Assembly (NCBI GenBank): GCA_023259175.1
Contig: JAHFQV010000026.1
Location: 1-42,538, forward strand
Length of the DNA stretch: 42,538 bases
Reading direction: 5' to 3'
Origin: Oxalobacteraceae bacterium
Lineage (GTDB): Bacteria; Pseudomonadota; Gammaproteobacteria; Burkholderiales; Burkholderiaceae_D
Part shown: positions 7,084-17,550 of the stretch, one piece after another
How the letters are laid out: every line of letters begins with the position of its first letter
Numbering within the stretch: position 1 is the stretch's first letter
The notes under the pieces: generated by a model
Seen by the model: the letters and a program-made list of their open reading frames with translations, nothing else
Databases searched by the model: none
What the model was told of the DNA's origin: nothing
Made by a program: the position numbers and the translations under genes

Positions 7084-9966
7084 ATGCATAAGATTTTTCA
7101 AAGAATGGATGCTTGCGCATTCCGTCATCCACATTTGACGATGTTGATGCTGGCGGAATTAGAACGCCATGCACAATTCGAAAATCAAACCGACATCGAA
7201 CTCGATGCGATTATCCGACGATTTTATATTTGCGATCGTCTCGGTCTGGCCGATAGCATGACCGATATTTTGCAAGAAGCTTTGCAAAAGGCTGAGAATA
7301 AAAATCTCTGCCATCATGCGGGACGCATCATCTTGTGCATCGCCCGTAAGTATTTTTTTCAAGCCAATTATCTCGATGCGATACGAGCTTGGGCGCGTTG
7401 TTTGGAAATGAGTATGTGTAACCTCGACGGCGAATTGGGTGTCGAATCGCTTATCGGGTTTGCCCAAGTGTATGACCAACTCAAGGATGCTCAAACTGCT
7501 GAACGCTTCTATTTGCAAGCCGAAACCCTGCTAAGCGATTTGAGGCTGCCTCGTTTGCGTTGTCAACACATGATTTATGCGGCGACCAATTATTTGGCGC
7601 GTGGCGATCAAGGACAAGCGCAAGCGCTTTTTGAGACCAGTCGGCAATTGGCGATTGAATGCCAGCTGGAGGATTTGCAAGCACAAATTTATTTGCAGCT
7701 CGCCATCCAAGCGGTGCAAGCTAAAGAGTGGTCCAGCGCATTAAAGCAGTTGGATTTGAGCTTAAGGCTGGCACGCCGCAATCACCTACCGCATCTGCAG
7801 TGCCTTGCACATTTGTCTTTGGGGCACATTTATGTCGCCCAGGGCCACATTAAGCCTGCATTTAACGCGTTTTCAGAAGCCTTATTTCAAGCCGAATGTG
7901 GCAATCTGGTCGGGTATCAAATTGAATCTTGCCAGAACCTTTCTAAGCTTTACGAGGACCATCATTTAGCGGTTGAAGCACTGAAATTCGCACGTCGTGA
8001 ACGGCAGTTAAGTTCAAAAATATCTGCGCTCGCACAACACGAACGCTTGATGGAAGTGCGTGCTTTCGATCACACCAGTAAGCCGCCTGTTGAGCTATTG
8101 CTCGATCTTTCTTCGGACAGTGTTTTAGAGGAAAAGTCGCTAGAAGAAGCGACACAAACGATACTGCAGGCTTCGCTGCGCATACTGCGTATCGACATCG
8201 TTTTTCTGTATCTGAAAGAAACCAGACATGCGGCTTGGCGCTGTGCGGCAATCAGTGGCTCTGCGAATTTTAAGGATATGCTTGGACGTTATTTTGAGGA
8301 AGCAGAATATCCTTTGTATTTTGGTGCAAGTAAAAATTTACTTGCCCCAGTCGCCGTGCACGATATCCGGCTGCATCCTGCGGCGCGCGAACTGGATTTT
8401 CTATTTGGTAAAACGGACTTGCAATCGATGATGGATGTCTCGGTACGTTTGCACGGGAACCAAATTGGTTTTATCAGTTTTGGTACTGTCCGACGACAAA
8501 GAAACTGGGGACGCGATGAGCTACTCTTTGCCAGTCATGTCGCGACCTTGGTGCAACAGGTATTTGGTCACGAAGAATTCAGGCAAGCGCAATCGCAGCT
8601 GGAACATCGCGTGGAAGAGCGTACCCAAGAGCTGCAACAACAAACCGAACTGCTACAAGAGGCGCATAAGAATATCTATCAGTTGAGCGAATTGGGTCGG
8701 GAATTGACCGGCAAACTTGATCGTGATGCGATCATGTCCACCCTCTATCAACATGTGAATAAATTGATGCCATCGGAAGCATTTTCCATCGGCATTTATC
8801 GCCCAGAAACCGGCGTTATCGATTTTCCTTGCAACATCGTGCGGGGGACACAAATGTTGGCTTACCAGCGCGATATGCAAAACACGAATTTGTTATCGAC
8901 CTGGTGTGTGCGCCATAAAAAAGAAATCTATATCAACGTGATTCAAGCTGAATATCACTTGTATATGGACGAAACGGGTTTGCAAACTTTGATTGCGCCT
9001 GAATCTTATCCGGATCAACTCGAAATTTTTTTGCCGAACTCCTTCATTTACGTGCCGCTGCTAATCAAAGATCGCATCTTAGGATTGATTTCTGTCCAAA
9101 GCGCCGCGCCCTTTGCTTTTGAACGGGTGCACGTCGATATGCTCACAACCTTGGCCGCTTACACGGCTGTTGCTTTCGACAACGCCGACACCTACCAACA
9201 ACTTTCATCGGCACAACAGCTCTTGATGTCCAAGGAGAAATTGGCAGCCTTGGGTGCGCTGGTGGCGGGCATCGCGCATGAAATCAATACGCCATTGGGG
9301 AATAGTCTCCTGACCGCCAGCGCTTTAAAAGAGCGTAGTTTGAGCTTTAAAGCACAAGTGGAAGAAGGCTCGATCAAGCGTAGTACCATGACCCAATTCA
9401 TCGACATGCTCACCGAAGCAAATGAGATCTTGTGTCGCAATTTGCATAATGCGAGTGAATTGGTGAGTAGCTTTAAACAGGTTTCGGTGGATCAAACCAG
9501 TCAACAAAAGCGCCGTTTTAATTTACTCAAAACCAGCCAAGAAATTGTACGCACCTTGCAAGTGCGGATACAAAAGCAAGGGCATCAATTTAATTTTGAA
9601 ATTGATGAGGCACTCGAGATAGAAAATTACCCCGGCCCATATGGGCAAGTGATCACCAATTTGATTAATAATGCCTTGATTCATGGCTTTGAGGATGGGC
9701 AACAAGGTCAGCTCACACTGCGTGCAGAAGTGCTGGATGCAAGCCACCTGAAAATCATATTTTCCGATAATGGAAAAGGAATCAAACCGGAACATCTAAG
9801 AAGGGTGTTTGACCCCTTTTTCACCACCAAACTCGGTCAAGGCGGCAGCGGCTTGGGCCTCAACATTGTGCATAATATTGTGAGCGATTTGTTAGGTGGC
9901 AGTATTCAAATCGAAAGCACTTGGGGCGCTGGAACTCATATTAGCATTGTGCTTGGACGGGTTTGA
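7084..9966 (+). CDS. TPR-GAF-GAF sensor histidine kinase
   Basis: The product is 960 residues and probably cytoplasmic, since no membrane segment was seen. Residues 1-320 are TPR-like helical repeats (for example RLRCQHMIYAATNYLARGDQ). A GAF domain follows (about 340-500), then a coiled coil with the EHRVEERTQELQQQ pattern and a second GAF (about 540-700). The HisKA box GIAHEINTPLG has phospho-acceptor His732. The ATPase has its N box (NLINNALIHGFED), DNGKGI, FDPFFTTK and GGSGLGLNIV. There is no receiver domain. It is divergent from the Ada-AlkA gene. A weak AAAAG ribosome site precedes the ATG. It should phosphorylate a response regulator encoded elsewhere. Confidence 0.9.
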   Translation: MHKIFQRMDACAFRHPHLTMLMLAELERHAQFENQTDIELDAIIRRFYICDRLGLADSMTDILQEALQKAENKNLCHHAGRIILCIARKYFFQANYLDAIRAWARCLEMSMCNLDGELGVESLIGFAQVYDQLKDAQTAERFYLQAETLLSDLRLPRLRCQHMIYAATNYLARGDQGQAQALFETSRQLAIECQLEDLQAQIYLQLAIQAVQAKEWSSALKQLDLSLRLARRNHLPHLQCLAHLSLGHIYVAQGHIKPAFNAFSEALFQAECGNLVGYQIESCQNLSKLYEDHHLAVEALKFARRERQLSSKISALAQHERLMEVRAFDHTSKPPVELLLDLSSDSVLEEKSLEEATQTILQASLRILRIDIVFLYLKETRHAAWRCAAISGSANFKDMLGRYFEEAEYPLYFGASKNLLAPVAVHDIRLHPAARELDFLFGKTDLQSMMDVSVRLHGNQIGFISFGTVRRQRNWGRDELLFASHVATLVQQVFGHEEFRQAQSQLEHRVEERTQELQQQTELLQEAHKNIYQLSELGRELTGKLDRDAIMSTLYQHVNKLMPSEAFSIGIYRPETGVIDFPCNIVRGTQMLAYQRDMQNTNLLSTWCVRHKKEIYINVIQAEYHLYMDETGLQTLIAPESYPDQLEIFLPNSFIYVPLLIKDRILGLISVQSAAPFAFERVHVDMLTTLAAYTAVAFDNADTYQQLSSAQQLLMSKEKLAALGALVAGIAHEINTPLGNSLLTASALKERSLSFKAQVEEGSIKRSTMTQFIDMLTEANEILCRNLHNASELVSSFKQVSVDQTSQQKRRFNLLKTSQEIVRTLQVRIQKQGHQFNFEIDEALEIENYPGPYGQVITNLINNALIHGFEDGQQGQLTLRAEVLDASHLKIIFSDNGKGIKPEHLRRVFDPFFTTKLGQGGSGLGLNIVHNIVSDLLGGSIQIESTWGAGTHISIVLGRV

Positions 9967-9980
9967 GTCCGCGTCCAAGC
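9951..9980. terminator. 9-bp hairpin straddling the histidine kinase stop codon
   Basis: GCTTGGACG (9951-9959) pairs with CGTCCAAGC (9972-9980) around 12 nt that include the kinase stop. It sits between convergent genes but has no T tract, so termination is only suggested. Confidence 0.4.
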
Positions 9981-9995
9981 AGGCTTGTCGCGGTA

Positions 9996-10673
9996 TTATT
10001 CGCCCACTAATTGAAGCGCATCAATGACTTTGTAGCCGCGTTGCACATTATTGGCGATCGTGATTTTAACCGCCTTGGTTTTGAAGGCGGGTTTGTCAAA
10101 ATTCCGGACAAACCAAGTACGCGGACCGCGTTCATCGCGTTTTTGTTCGCTTATACCTGACCAGACGGTGTTCCATTTACCAGCGCTGTCTTGCAATTCG
10201 ATTTTACTCACCGCTTCAACGCCTTCACCATTCTGAAACACGATTCTGACTTGGGTAGCGCTCACTTCTTTCGCATAGCTGACTTCAACGGTATCAAAGC
10301 CCATGTCTTGATGATTATTCGTCCAAGTGTTGCCGTCGGGGCCGCCTTTTACGTTGTCTGCGCTGTTGCTAGAGGAGGGGCTGGCGTTGTTATCATCGCC
10401 AAAGGTCGAACTGGCCTTTACACTACTGGCCCATTGTCCATGCGGGTCGTTGATGAACTGATCTTCCATCGTGGCATAGTCCATTAGCGCCCGTTTTTGC
10501 GCCATCTCCCTTTGTGCTTCTGTCGGTTCTTGGTTTGCGTTGTTTGGGCTGCTAGCCGTAACGCTGGCGGTCGTTGCAGTGTTTGCGCTGCTAGGCGCAT
10601 CCGGCGCTTTTTTATTACATCCGAACATCAACGTACACAGCAATGCGAGTAACAAGCTTGAAGCGATTTTCAT
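9996..10673 (-). CDS. Lipoprotein with C-terminal discoidin-like beta-sandwich
   Basis: The product is 225 residues if started at ATG 10673; an in-frame ATG at 10685 adds four. The signal sequence MKIASSLLLALLCTLMFGC has a lipobox-like end. A Ser/Thr/Ala/Asn-rich linker follows. The C-terminal 150 residues carry WASSVKASSTFGDD, GGPDGNTWTNN, EVSYAKEVSATQVRIVF and VSKIELQDSAGKWNTVW. These resemble galactose-binding or F5/8-type domains that often decorate surface proteins. It has no operon partner and faces the kinase gene tail to tail. No specific function is known. Confidence 0.6.
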   Translation of the reverse strand: MKIASSLLLALLCTLMFGCNKKAPDAPSSANTATTASVTASSPNNANQEPTEAQREMAQKRALMDYATMEDQFINDPHGQWASSVKASSTFGDDNNASPSSSNSADNVKGGPDGNTWTNNHQDMGFDTVEVSYAKEVSATQVRIVFQNGEGVEAVSKIELQDSAGKWNTVWSGISEQKRDERGPRTWFVRNFDKPAFKTKAVKITIANNVQRGYKVIDALQLVGE

Positions 10674-11060
10674 AGTAAGACTCATTCAAGTAGAGTTGGC
10701 GGAAGCGATATTCTATTCGAAAATCTTGAAAGTATGAAAATTTGATAGAAATGAAATTTTTGGGTTTCTGTGCTAGCCGGTGCGCATTTATCCTTCGTTT
10801 TGCGGCACGGGTTTGTTATTGCCTCACCGTCTGAGTTAGTTACCAAAATTCGCGCAGGACAAGTGTGCGCGAACAACATGCTACAGGAGAGTTGCAATCC
10901 TAAACTAATTGAGGAATACTTCAAATTATTACTAAGCAGAACGTCGTTTGCAGCTATTCTTGGCATTCGGGTTGTGAGCTGTTGCCAGTAGTTGCGCAAA
11001 GTCAAATCGAGCAATTGGTAAAAAGTTTTACCCGAGTAGCGTTAAGTGAGAAAGATAGAA
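10674..11060. other. Divergent intergenic region, about 390 bp
   Basis: This stretch separates the lipoprotein gene from the GGDEF-EAL gene and must hold both promoters. A weak TTCATA, 17-bp spacer and TAGAAT can be read on the minus strand near the lipoprotein start. I see no RNA gene, repeat or convincing short coding region in it. Confidence 0.5.
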
Positions 11061-14039
11061 ATGCGTTCTAAAGCCACTATCGCTTCAGATCAGATGGTCA
11101 CGGCTGTGCAGTTTGCATGGCTGAATGCTTTGGTTTCCCACCATTCGCCGCGCGCTATTGCCCAACATATTGTGCGGCTCCTACGGGCTACTTTTCCTAT
11201 CGCTACGGTGCACATGGTATGGGGCATCGATGCCAACAGTGAGAGTGATAGCTTGGTCAGTAGTGAGCGTATCCCCGTTCAAATTGAACCTACAGCGCCG
11301 GTCACACGCGAGCAACTCATATTGATACGGGCTTCGCAGTCGAAAAATCAAGCGACTTTTTCGACCGATAAGAAAATAATTGCGATACCACTGGCGCAAT
11401 GTGACGCGGCTATTTTGCTTCTATTTGCCGAAGAGTTCGACGGCGATTTGGCTTCGTATCTTCACGATATTAGCAAGCTTTTGCATGTGGCGGTACAGCA
11501 TTTCCGACATGCGCTCGCATCGATTGATCTGCAGATGGCGATCACCGACTTAAAGCGCTCTGAACGATTGCAACGGGCTCTATTTGCCATTTCTGATCTT
11601 GCCGGTTCCGATCAGGATATGGCTGAAGTTTTACGTGGTATCCACGCCATAGTCGATACCTTGATGTATGCAGAAAATTTCTTCATCGTACTCTATAGCC
11701 AGGAGCGTGACAGCATACGGTTTGTATATTATGCCGACTTGGCCGATGATCCTCCTGACCCCAGCATCGAAATTCCTTTGCAAGCCCGTACCTATTCTTT
11801 CACATGGCATTTGATAAAAGGGAAAAAGCCGCTCATGGGCACGCCAGAACAAGTGTCTGCGCAAGTTGCTGGGGAATTGAAATTGGTCGGTACACCCAGC
11901 AATAATATGCTGGGCGTACCTTTACTTAGAAATGGCTTAGGCGTAGGTGCCATCGTGGTGCAGACCTACCAAGAGGGTATTATTTTTACGCCCGAAGATC
12001 GCTCCTTACTGGAATTTGTCTGTAGCAATATCTTGATTGCCTTGGAGCGAAAACAGGGTCGCGAAGACCTCGAACAAAGGGTGCAACAACGCACCATCGA
12101 ATTAGCCGACGCAAATCAAGTATTGCAGCAAGAAATCGTCGAACGACAACGCGCCGAACGCTTGCATGTCGCTTTATTTCATATCGCGCAACTCGCTACC
12201 GCCGATATTAGTCAACAAGAACTCTACCCGCGCGTCCATGCCGAAGTTGCGGCACTCATCAACGCGGAGAATTTCTTTATCGGGCTATTGGCTGATGACG
12301 ATCAAATGTTGGACTTCCCTTATGCCGCCGATAACAGTAACGAAACCTTTGTGGCGCGAAAAATTGGGCGTGGCTTAAGCGAATATGTACTCAACAATGG
12401 CAAAACCATCGTGCGTGCTGCCGATATCAAAACCTTGAGTATGAATGGTGATATTGATCTACAAACCGTCGGCGTACCACCCGCATGTTGGATGGGGGTG
12501 CCACTATTGGTCGATGATAAAACGATAGGCCTCGTGGTTGTACAATCGTATAACGAAGCGGTGATGTATACCCCGGCAGATCAAGAGTTACTCAGCTTTG
12601 CTGCCTCACAGATTGCCAATACACTGCATCGACATCTCGCGGCTGAAAATTTGCATGAAGCCTATACACAGTTAGAGCAACGTGTCCATGATCGCACCCA
12701 AGAATTACGCGATGAAATTGCGCAGCGTGAACGGGTTCAAGAGCAACTGAAACATGAAGTCTTGCATGATGCCCTGACAGGCTTGCCGAATCGTGGGTAT
12801 TTGTTAGATAGACTTACCCGGGTGCTTTCACAATTAAGGCGTGAGCCAACTCGGATAGGCGCACTTTTATATCTAGATATCGATCGCTTTAAAGTTATCA
12901 ACGATAGCTTGGGACACTTGGCGGGTGATCAGGTGCTCAAGGAAGTCTCAAGACGATTGCTGATTTGCGTGCGCGAGCCTGATGTTGTGGCGCGCCTATC
13001 CGGGGATGAATTCGCCATCTTGCTCATGGATGTCAGCCAACCGACGACGGCCATAAAAGTCGCGCAACGCATTATCGCCTCGCTCCGTGAACCGCTCACA
13101 ATCGCGGGGAAAGAGATAAATCCCTCAGCCAGTGTCGGCATTGCGATTATTGATGTGCGCTATCAGTTAGCCGATGAAGTTTTAAAGGACGCGGATTTAG
13201 CGTTGTATCGGGCGAAAAAAGGGGGGCGCAATCGATTTGAACTCTTCGATGAAACGATGCAGAAAAATGCGGTCAACGTGCTCGCCATTGAACATGAATT
13301 GCGAACAGCTTTACTGCAAAATCAATTCGAACCGTATTTTCAACCTATCGTGCGTTTGAGCACAGGAGAAACGGTCGGCTACGAAGCGCTGATACGTTGG
13401 AATCACCCCACCCGTGGTGTGGTCGGCCCCGGCGATTTTATACCCATTGCCGAAGAAAACGGCAGCATAGAAATGATCGATTGGCATATGTTCGAACTCA
13501 GTTGCACACTGATGAAGACATTTGTCGCTAGCCAAGCCTACCTCACAATCAACTGCTCACCTTTACATTTTCGGCGTGCCGATTTCGATACCCAATTGTT
13601 AGCGCTACTTGAACGTACAGGCATGCCCACCCATCGCATCGTCACCGAAGTCACCGAAGGCTCTTTACTCGACAATACCGAGCGTGTCTGCGCCACCCTT
13701 GATCGTCTACGCAGTGCCGGCGTTGGTGCAGCATTAGATGATTTTGGCACGGGTTATTCCTCGCTCAGTTACCTGCATAAATTCCCTTTGCGCGTATTGA
13801 AAATTGATCGTTCGTTTATCTCGGAACTCGGTAAGGGCACGAGTAATTCGGGACATACCGTGATCACCGCCATCTTAGCCATGGCCAGCGCATTAGGATT
13901 AGATGTTGTGGCCGAAGGCATAGAAACCGAAGAGCAGAAATGCACCCTAGCGGCGATGGGATGTGGATACGGTCAGGGCTATCTGCTAGGGCGACCAGCG
14001 CCAGTCGGGCATTGGATCAAACTCGCCCAGCATCTTTGA
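11061..14039 (+). CDS. GAF-GAF-GGDEF-EAL cyclic-di-GMP signalling protein
   Basis: The product is 992 residues from ATG 11061, preceded by GAGAAAG; a GTG at 11046 is in frame but less likely. Two GAF sensor domains are joined and followed by coiled coils of the type LEQRVQQRTIELADAN and LEQRVHDRTQELRDE. The diguanylate cyclase domain has SGDEF at 647-651, a variant compatible with activity. The EAL domain has E775-A-L, INCSP, EVTEGSLL, DDFGTGYSS, KIDRSFI and AEGIETEE, so metal- and substrate-binding residues of an active phosphodiesterase are present. No membrane segment was seen. The GAF-coiled-coil layout resembles the nearby histidine kinase. Confidence 0.92.
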   Translation: MRSKATIASDQMVTAVQFAWLNALVSHHSPRAIAQHIVRLLRATFPIATVHMVWGIDANSESDSLVSSERIPVQIEPTAPVTREQLILIRASQSKNQATFSTDKKIIAIPLAQCDAAILLLFAEEFDGDLASYLHDISKLLHVAVQHFRHALASIDLQMAITDLKRSERLQRALFAISDLAGSDQDMAEVLRGIHAIVDTLMYAENFFIVLYSQERDSIRFVYYADLADDPPDPSIEIPLQARTYSFTWHLIKGKKPLMGTPEQVSAQVAGELKLVGTPSNNMLGVPLLRNGLGVGAIVVQTYQEGIIFTPEDRSLLEFVCSNILIALERKQGREDLEQRVQQRTIELADANQVLQQEIVERQRAERLHVALFHIAQLATADISQQELYPRVHAEVAALINAENFFIGLLADDDQMLDFPYAADNSNETFVARKIGRGLSEYVLNNGKTIVRAADIKTLSMNGDIDLQTVGVPPACWMGVPLLVDDKTIGLVVVQSYNEAVMYTPADQELLSFAASQIANTLHRHLAAENLHEAYTQLEQRVHDRTQELRDEIAQRERVQEQLKHEVLHDALTGLPNRGYLLDRLTRVLSQLRREPTRIGALLYLDIDRFKVINDSLGHLAGDQVLKEVSRRLLICVREPDVVARLSGDEFAILLMDVSQPTTAIKVAQRIIASLREPLTIAGKEINPSASVGIAIIDVRYQLADEVLKDADLALYRAKKGGRNRFELFDETMQKNAVNVLAIEHELRTALLQNQFEPYFQPIVRLSTGETVGYEALIRWNHPTRGVVGPGDFIPIAEENGSIEMIDWHMFELSCTLMKTFVASQAYLTINCSPLHFRRADFDTQLLALLERTGMPTHRIVTEVTEGSLLDNTERVCATLDRLRSAGVGAALDDFGTGYSSLSYLHKFPLRVLKIDRSFISELGKGTSNSGHTVITAILAMASALGLDVVAEGIETEEQKCTLAAMGCGYGQGYLLGRPAPVGHWIKLAQHL

Positions 14040-14092
14040 TTTTTCGGTGACGTTTCCCTTGCGTGGACGATGCCAACTCAAAAATTTTGGCG

Positions 14093-14120
14093 AAAAAAAA
14101 GGCGCTACCGAAATAGCGCC
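14093..14120 (-). terminator. Rho-independent terminator downstream of amtB
   Basis: GGCGCTA (14101-14107) pairs with TAGCGCC (14114-14120) over a 6-nt loop. Eight T residues follow on the minus strand (14100-14093). It ends the porin-glnK-amtB transcript. A second 7-bp stem (14145-14151 with 14165-14171) lies between it and the amtB stop. Confidence 0.85.
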
Positions 14121-14183
14121 CAAGGTCACCCAAGGAAATCTGGACTGGCGCGTTTTTTATTTCTGCGCCAGCCGTTCTAAATC

Positions 14184-15755
14184 TTAGGAATGGTAAGCCG
14201 TTTCACCGTGGCTATTGATGTCCAGACCTTCACGTTCTTCATCTTCAGCAACCCGTAAGCCGACCAATTTATCGACGACGGTGTAAGCGATGATGGAGAC
14301 GACCGCAGACCAAACGATGGTCACACCGACCGCAGTAGCTTGCGTTGTTACCTGCGCTGTAATTGAATACGCATCGGCGGACATTTTGTTGGTGACATAG
14401 TCAAACAGACCTTGTCCACCCAAACTAGGTGCGGCAAAAACACCGGTCAGTAAGGCACCTAAAATACCACCCACACCATGCACACCAAATACGTCCAGAG
14501 AATCGTCGGCACCGATCAAGCGTTTTAAGCCATTGACACCCCACAAACAAACTACACCCGCTAATAAACCAATGATGAGTGCACCTGAGGGGCCGACATA
14601 GCCACAGGCTGGCGTGATGGCGACTAGACCTGCGACCGCACCGGAAGCCGCGCCCAACATCGAGGGCTTACCTTTGCCCATCCACTCACCAAAGACCCAA
14701 GAAACAGTTGCGCCTGCAGTGGCTACCAGTGTGTTGATAAAGGCCAGTGCAGCAATATCATTGGCTTCATAAGCGGAACCTGCGTTGAAACCGAACCAAC
14801 CCACCCACAACAAGGAAGCACCGATCATGGTCATCGTTAAGGAGTGCGGAGCCATCGATTCTTTACCATAGCCCACCCGTTTGCCTATCATGAAAGCGCC
14901 CACTAAACCGGCCACAGCCGCGTTAATATGCACCACTGTACCACCTGCAAAATCAAGTGCGCCTAATTGCCACAAGTATCCGCCCTTGGCTGTTTCGCTT
15001 GCCAAAGTCGCCGCATCTTTGATGCCATCTGGACCGGGCCAAAACCAAACCATGTGGGCAATCGGTAGATAACTAAAGGTGAACCACAAGACGATGAAAA
15101 ACAACACCGCTTTAAATTTCGCACGTTCTGCAAAGGCACCGATAATCAAGCCGCAAGTGATCGCGGCAAAGGTCGCTTGGAAAGCCGCGAAAACGAATTC
15201 TGGAATCACCACGCCTTTAGAAAAAGTCGCCGCTGATGTGAAGGTGGCAGTGACAGGATTCCAAATACCCTTGAGCATTAAGCGATCCATGTTGCCGATG
15301 AAACGATTGCCCTCGGTGAACGCGAACGAGTAACCGTAGATGCACCACAAGACGATAATGACCGCGAAAATCATAAACACCTGCATCAATACCGACAGCA
15401 TGTTTTTACTGCGTACCAAGCCACCATAAAATAAAGCGAGCCCAGGGATCGCCATCATGGTGACCAATAAAGTAGCGACCAACATCCATGCGATATCGCC
15501 TTTGTTGGCACTAGGGGCTGCGGCGGGTGCAGCGGCAGGCGCGGCCACCGCGTTCGGCGCCGCCATTGTCGTTGCAAGCGCGGGGGTTTGAGCCGCAGTC
15601 GCGGCAGGAGCCACAACCGGAGCTGCATTTGCGGCTGTTGCACTCGCGACTTCGCTGCTACCGGTGCTGGCACCCGGCGTAACTTGCGCAATCGCGGTTT
15701 GAGTCAGGACAAACAGTCCCACTGCCAGCAGGCTGGCCTTTAATATTGCTTTCAT
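14184..15755 (-). CDS. amtB: Ammonium transporter with signal peptide and Ala-rich N-terminal extension
   Basis: The product is 523 residues, against roughly 400-450 for a core Amt. A signal peptide (MKAILKASLLAVGLFVLTQTAIA) is followed by about 65 residues rich in Ala, Pro and Thr. The Amt core then starts near NKGDIAWMLVATLLV. The two pore histidines lie in GGTVVHINAAVAGLVGA and FGVHGVGGILGALLTG. It conducts ammonium across the inner membrane and is closed by the PII protein GlnK, whose gene lies 11 nt upstream. Expression is expected under nitrogen limitation. Confidence 0.95.
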   Translation of the reverse strand: MKAILKASLLAVGLFVLTQTAIAQVTPGASTGSSEVASATAANAAPVVAPAATAAQTPALATTMAAPNAVAAPAAAPAAAPSANKGDIAWMLVATLLVTMMAIPGLALFYGGLVRSKNMLSVLMQVFMIFAVIIVLWCIYGYSFAFTEGNRFIGNMDRLMLKGIWNPVTATFTSAATFSKGVVIPEFVFAAFQATFAAITCGLIIGAFAERAKFKAVLFFIVLWFTFSYLPIAHMVWFWPGPDGIKDAATLASETAKGGYLWQLGALDFAGGTVVHINAAVAGLVGAFMIGKRVGYGKESMAPHSLTMTMIGASLLWVGWFGFNAGSAYEANDIAALAFINTLVATAGATVSWVFGEWMGKGKPSMLGAASGAVAGLVAITPACGYVGPSGALIIGLLAGVVCLWGVNGLKRLIGADDSLDVFGVHGVGGILGALLTGVFAAPSLGGQGLFDYVTNKMSADAYSITAQVTTQATAVGVTIVWSAVVSIIAYTVVDKLVGLRVAEDEEREGLDINSHGETAYHS

Positions 15756-15766
15756 GTGTCTCTCCC

Positions 15767-16910
<1,144 letters not shown>

Positions 16911-16999
16911 TTCAAATCCTTTTTTCAATTAAAAATTGAAGCGATGTTTTGATTAATGTGGCTTTCTTATGCTGCTTAGTTTCTGCTTACTGCACTACT

Positions 17000-17015
17000 A
17001 GCAGAAGTCATGCCA
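17000..17015 (-). promoter_or_regulatory. Candidate sigma54 promoter for porin-glnK-amtB
   Basis: The minus strand reads TGGCATGACTTCTGCT. This matches TGGCAC-N5-TTGCW with the invariant GG and GC ten bases apart. The start point would be near 16989, about 80 nt before the porin ATG. Sigma54 control fits the nitrogen genes downstream. Confidence 0.5.
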
Positions 17016-17042
17016 GTTTTACTTTGCCCAGAATGACTTCTG
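17002..17042. repeat. 10-bp inverted repeat overlapping the sigma54-like promoter
   Basis: CAGAAGTCAT (17002-17011) and ATGACTTCTG (17033-17042) are exact reverse complements separated by 21 nt. The left arm covers the -12 element. It could be an operator dyad or a hairpin; there is no T tract. Confidence 0.5.
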
Positions 17043-17200
17043 AATCCAAAACTGTTTTGCTTAAGGGCTTTCACAGGAGAAAGCGCAAAAAAGACTAGAG
17101 AGGAGAGGAAAATTCACACCAACTTTACTACTCACATAGTCTGAAAAGGTGTTAAATTATTACTTGAGCCGATTGCGTGGCGGACTGCCTTACAAGCGCC

Positions 17201-17217
17201 TGCACCGAGTTGGCGCA
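17201..17217. promoter_or_regulatory. NtrC-like enhancer site
   Basis: TGCACCGAGTTGGCGCA matches TGCACC-N5-GGTGCA at 11 of 12 positions. It lies about 200 bp upstream of the sigma54-like promoter, a plausible enhancer distance. A TGCACC half-site follows at 17243-17248, 42 bp away, which is about four helical turns and so on the same DNA face. Confidence 0.45.
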
Positions 17218-17295
17218 TGTTTGTGTTCCTACGGAAATAGTGTGCACCGTTTACGACCAAAAATCGAACAGATTTCTACCACTTTCGAGATTCCC

Positions 17296-17550
17296 ATGAA
17301 TAAAAATAATTTTTTTGACGATTTACAGACCAAAATGCAACAGGCCTTAGAGCAATCTCCCATCAAAGACATCGAAAAAAACCTTAAATCGGTGATGAGC
17401 CAAGGTTTCTCTAAACTCGATCTGGTCACGCGCGAAGAGTTTGATATTCAAGCCCAAGTACTGGCGCGAACGCGTGCCAAACTCGAATCACTAGAAGCAC
17501 GTGTCGCTGCCTTAGAGGCTGCCGCCGACGCGAATAAGTCCGGTACATAA
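17296..17550 (+). CDS. ubiK: Ubiquinone biosynthesis accessory factor UbiK (BMFP family)
   Basis: The product is 84 residues from ATG 17296; the frame runs open upstream but without plausible content. It starts MNKNNFFDDLQTKMQQALEQSP, has the middle FSKLDLVTREEFDIQAQVLARTRAKL and ends in a coiled coil (LESLEARVAALEAA). This is the pattern of UbiK/YqiC, a trimeric helper of aerobic ubiquinone synthesis that works with UbiJ and can interact with lipids. Its stop overlaps the start of the YifB gene by one base (TAATG), a pairing common in betaproteobacteria. Confidence 0.9.
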   Translation: MNKNNFFDDLQTKMQQALEQSPIKDIEKNLKSVMSQGFSKLDLVTREEFDIQAQVLARTRAKLESLEARVAALEAAADANKSGT

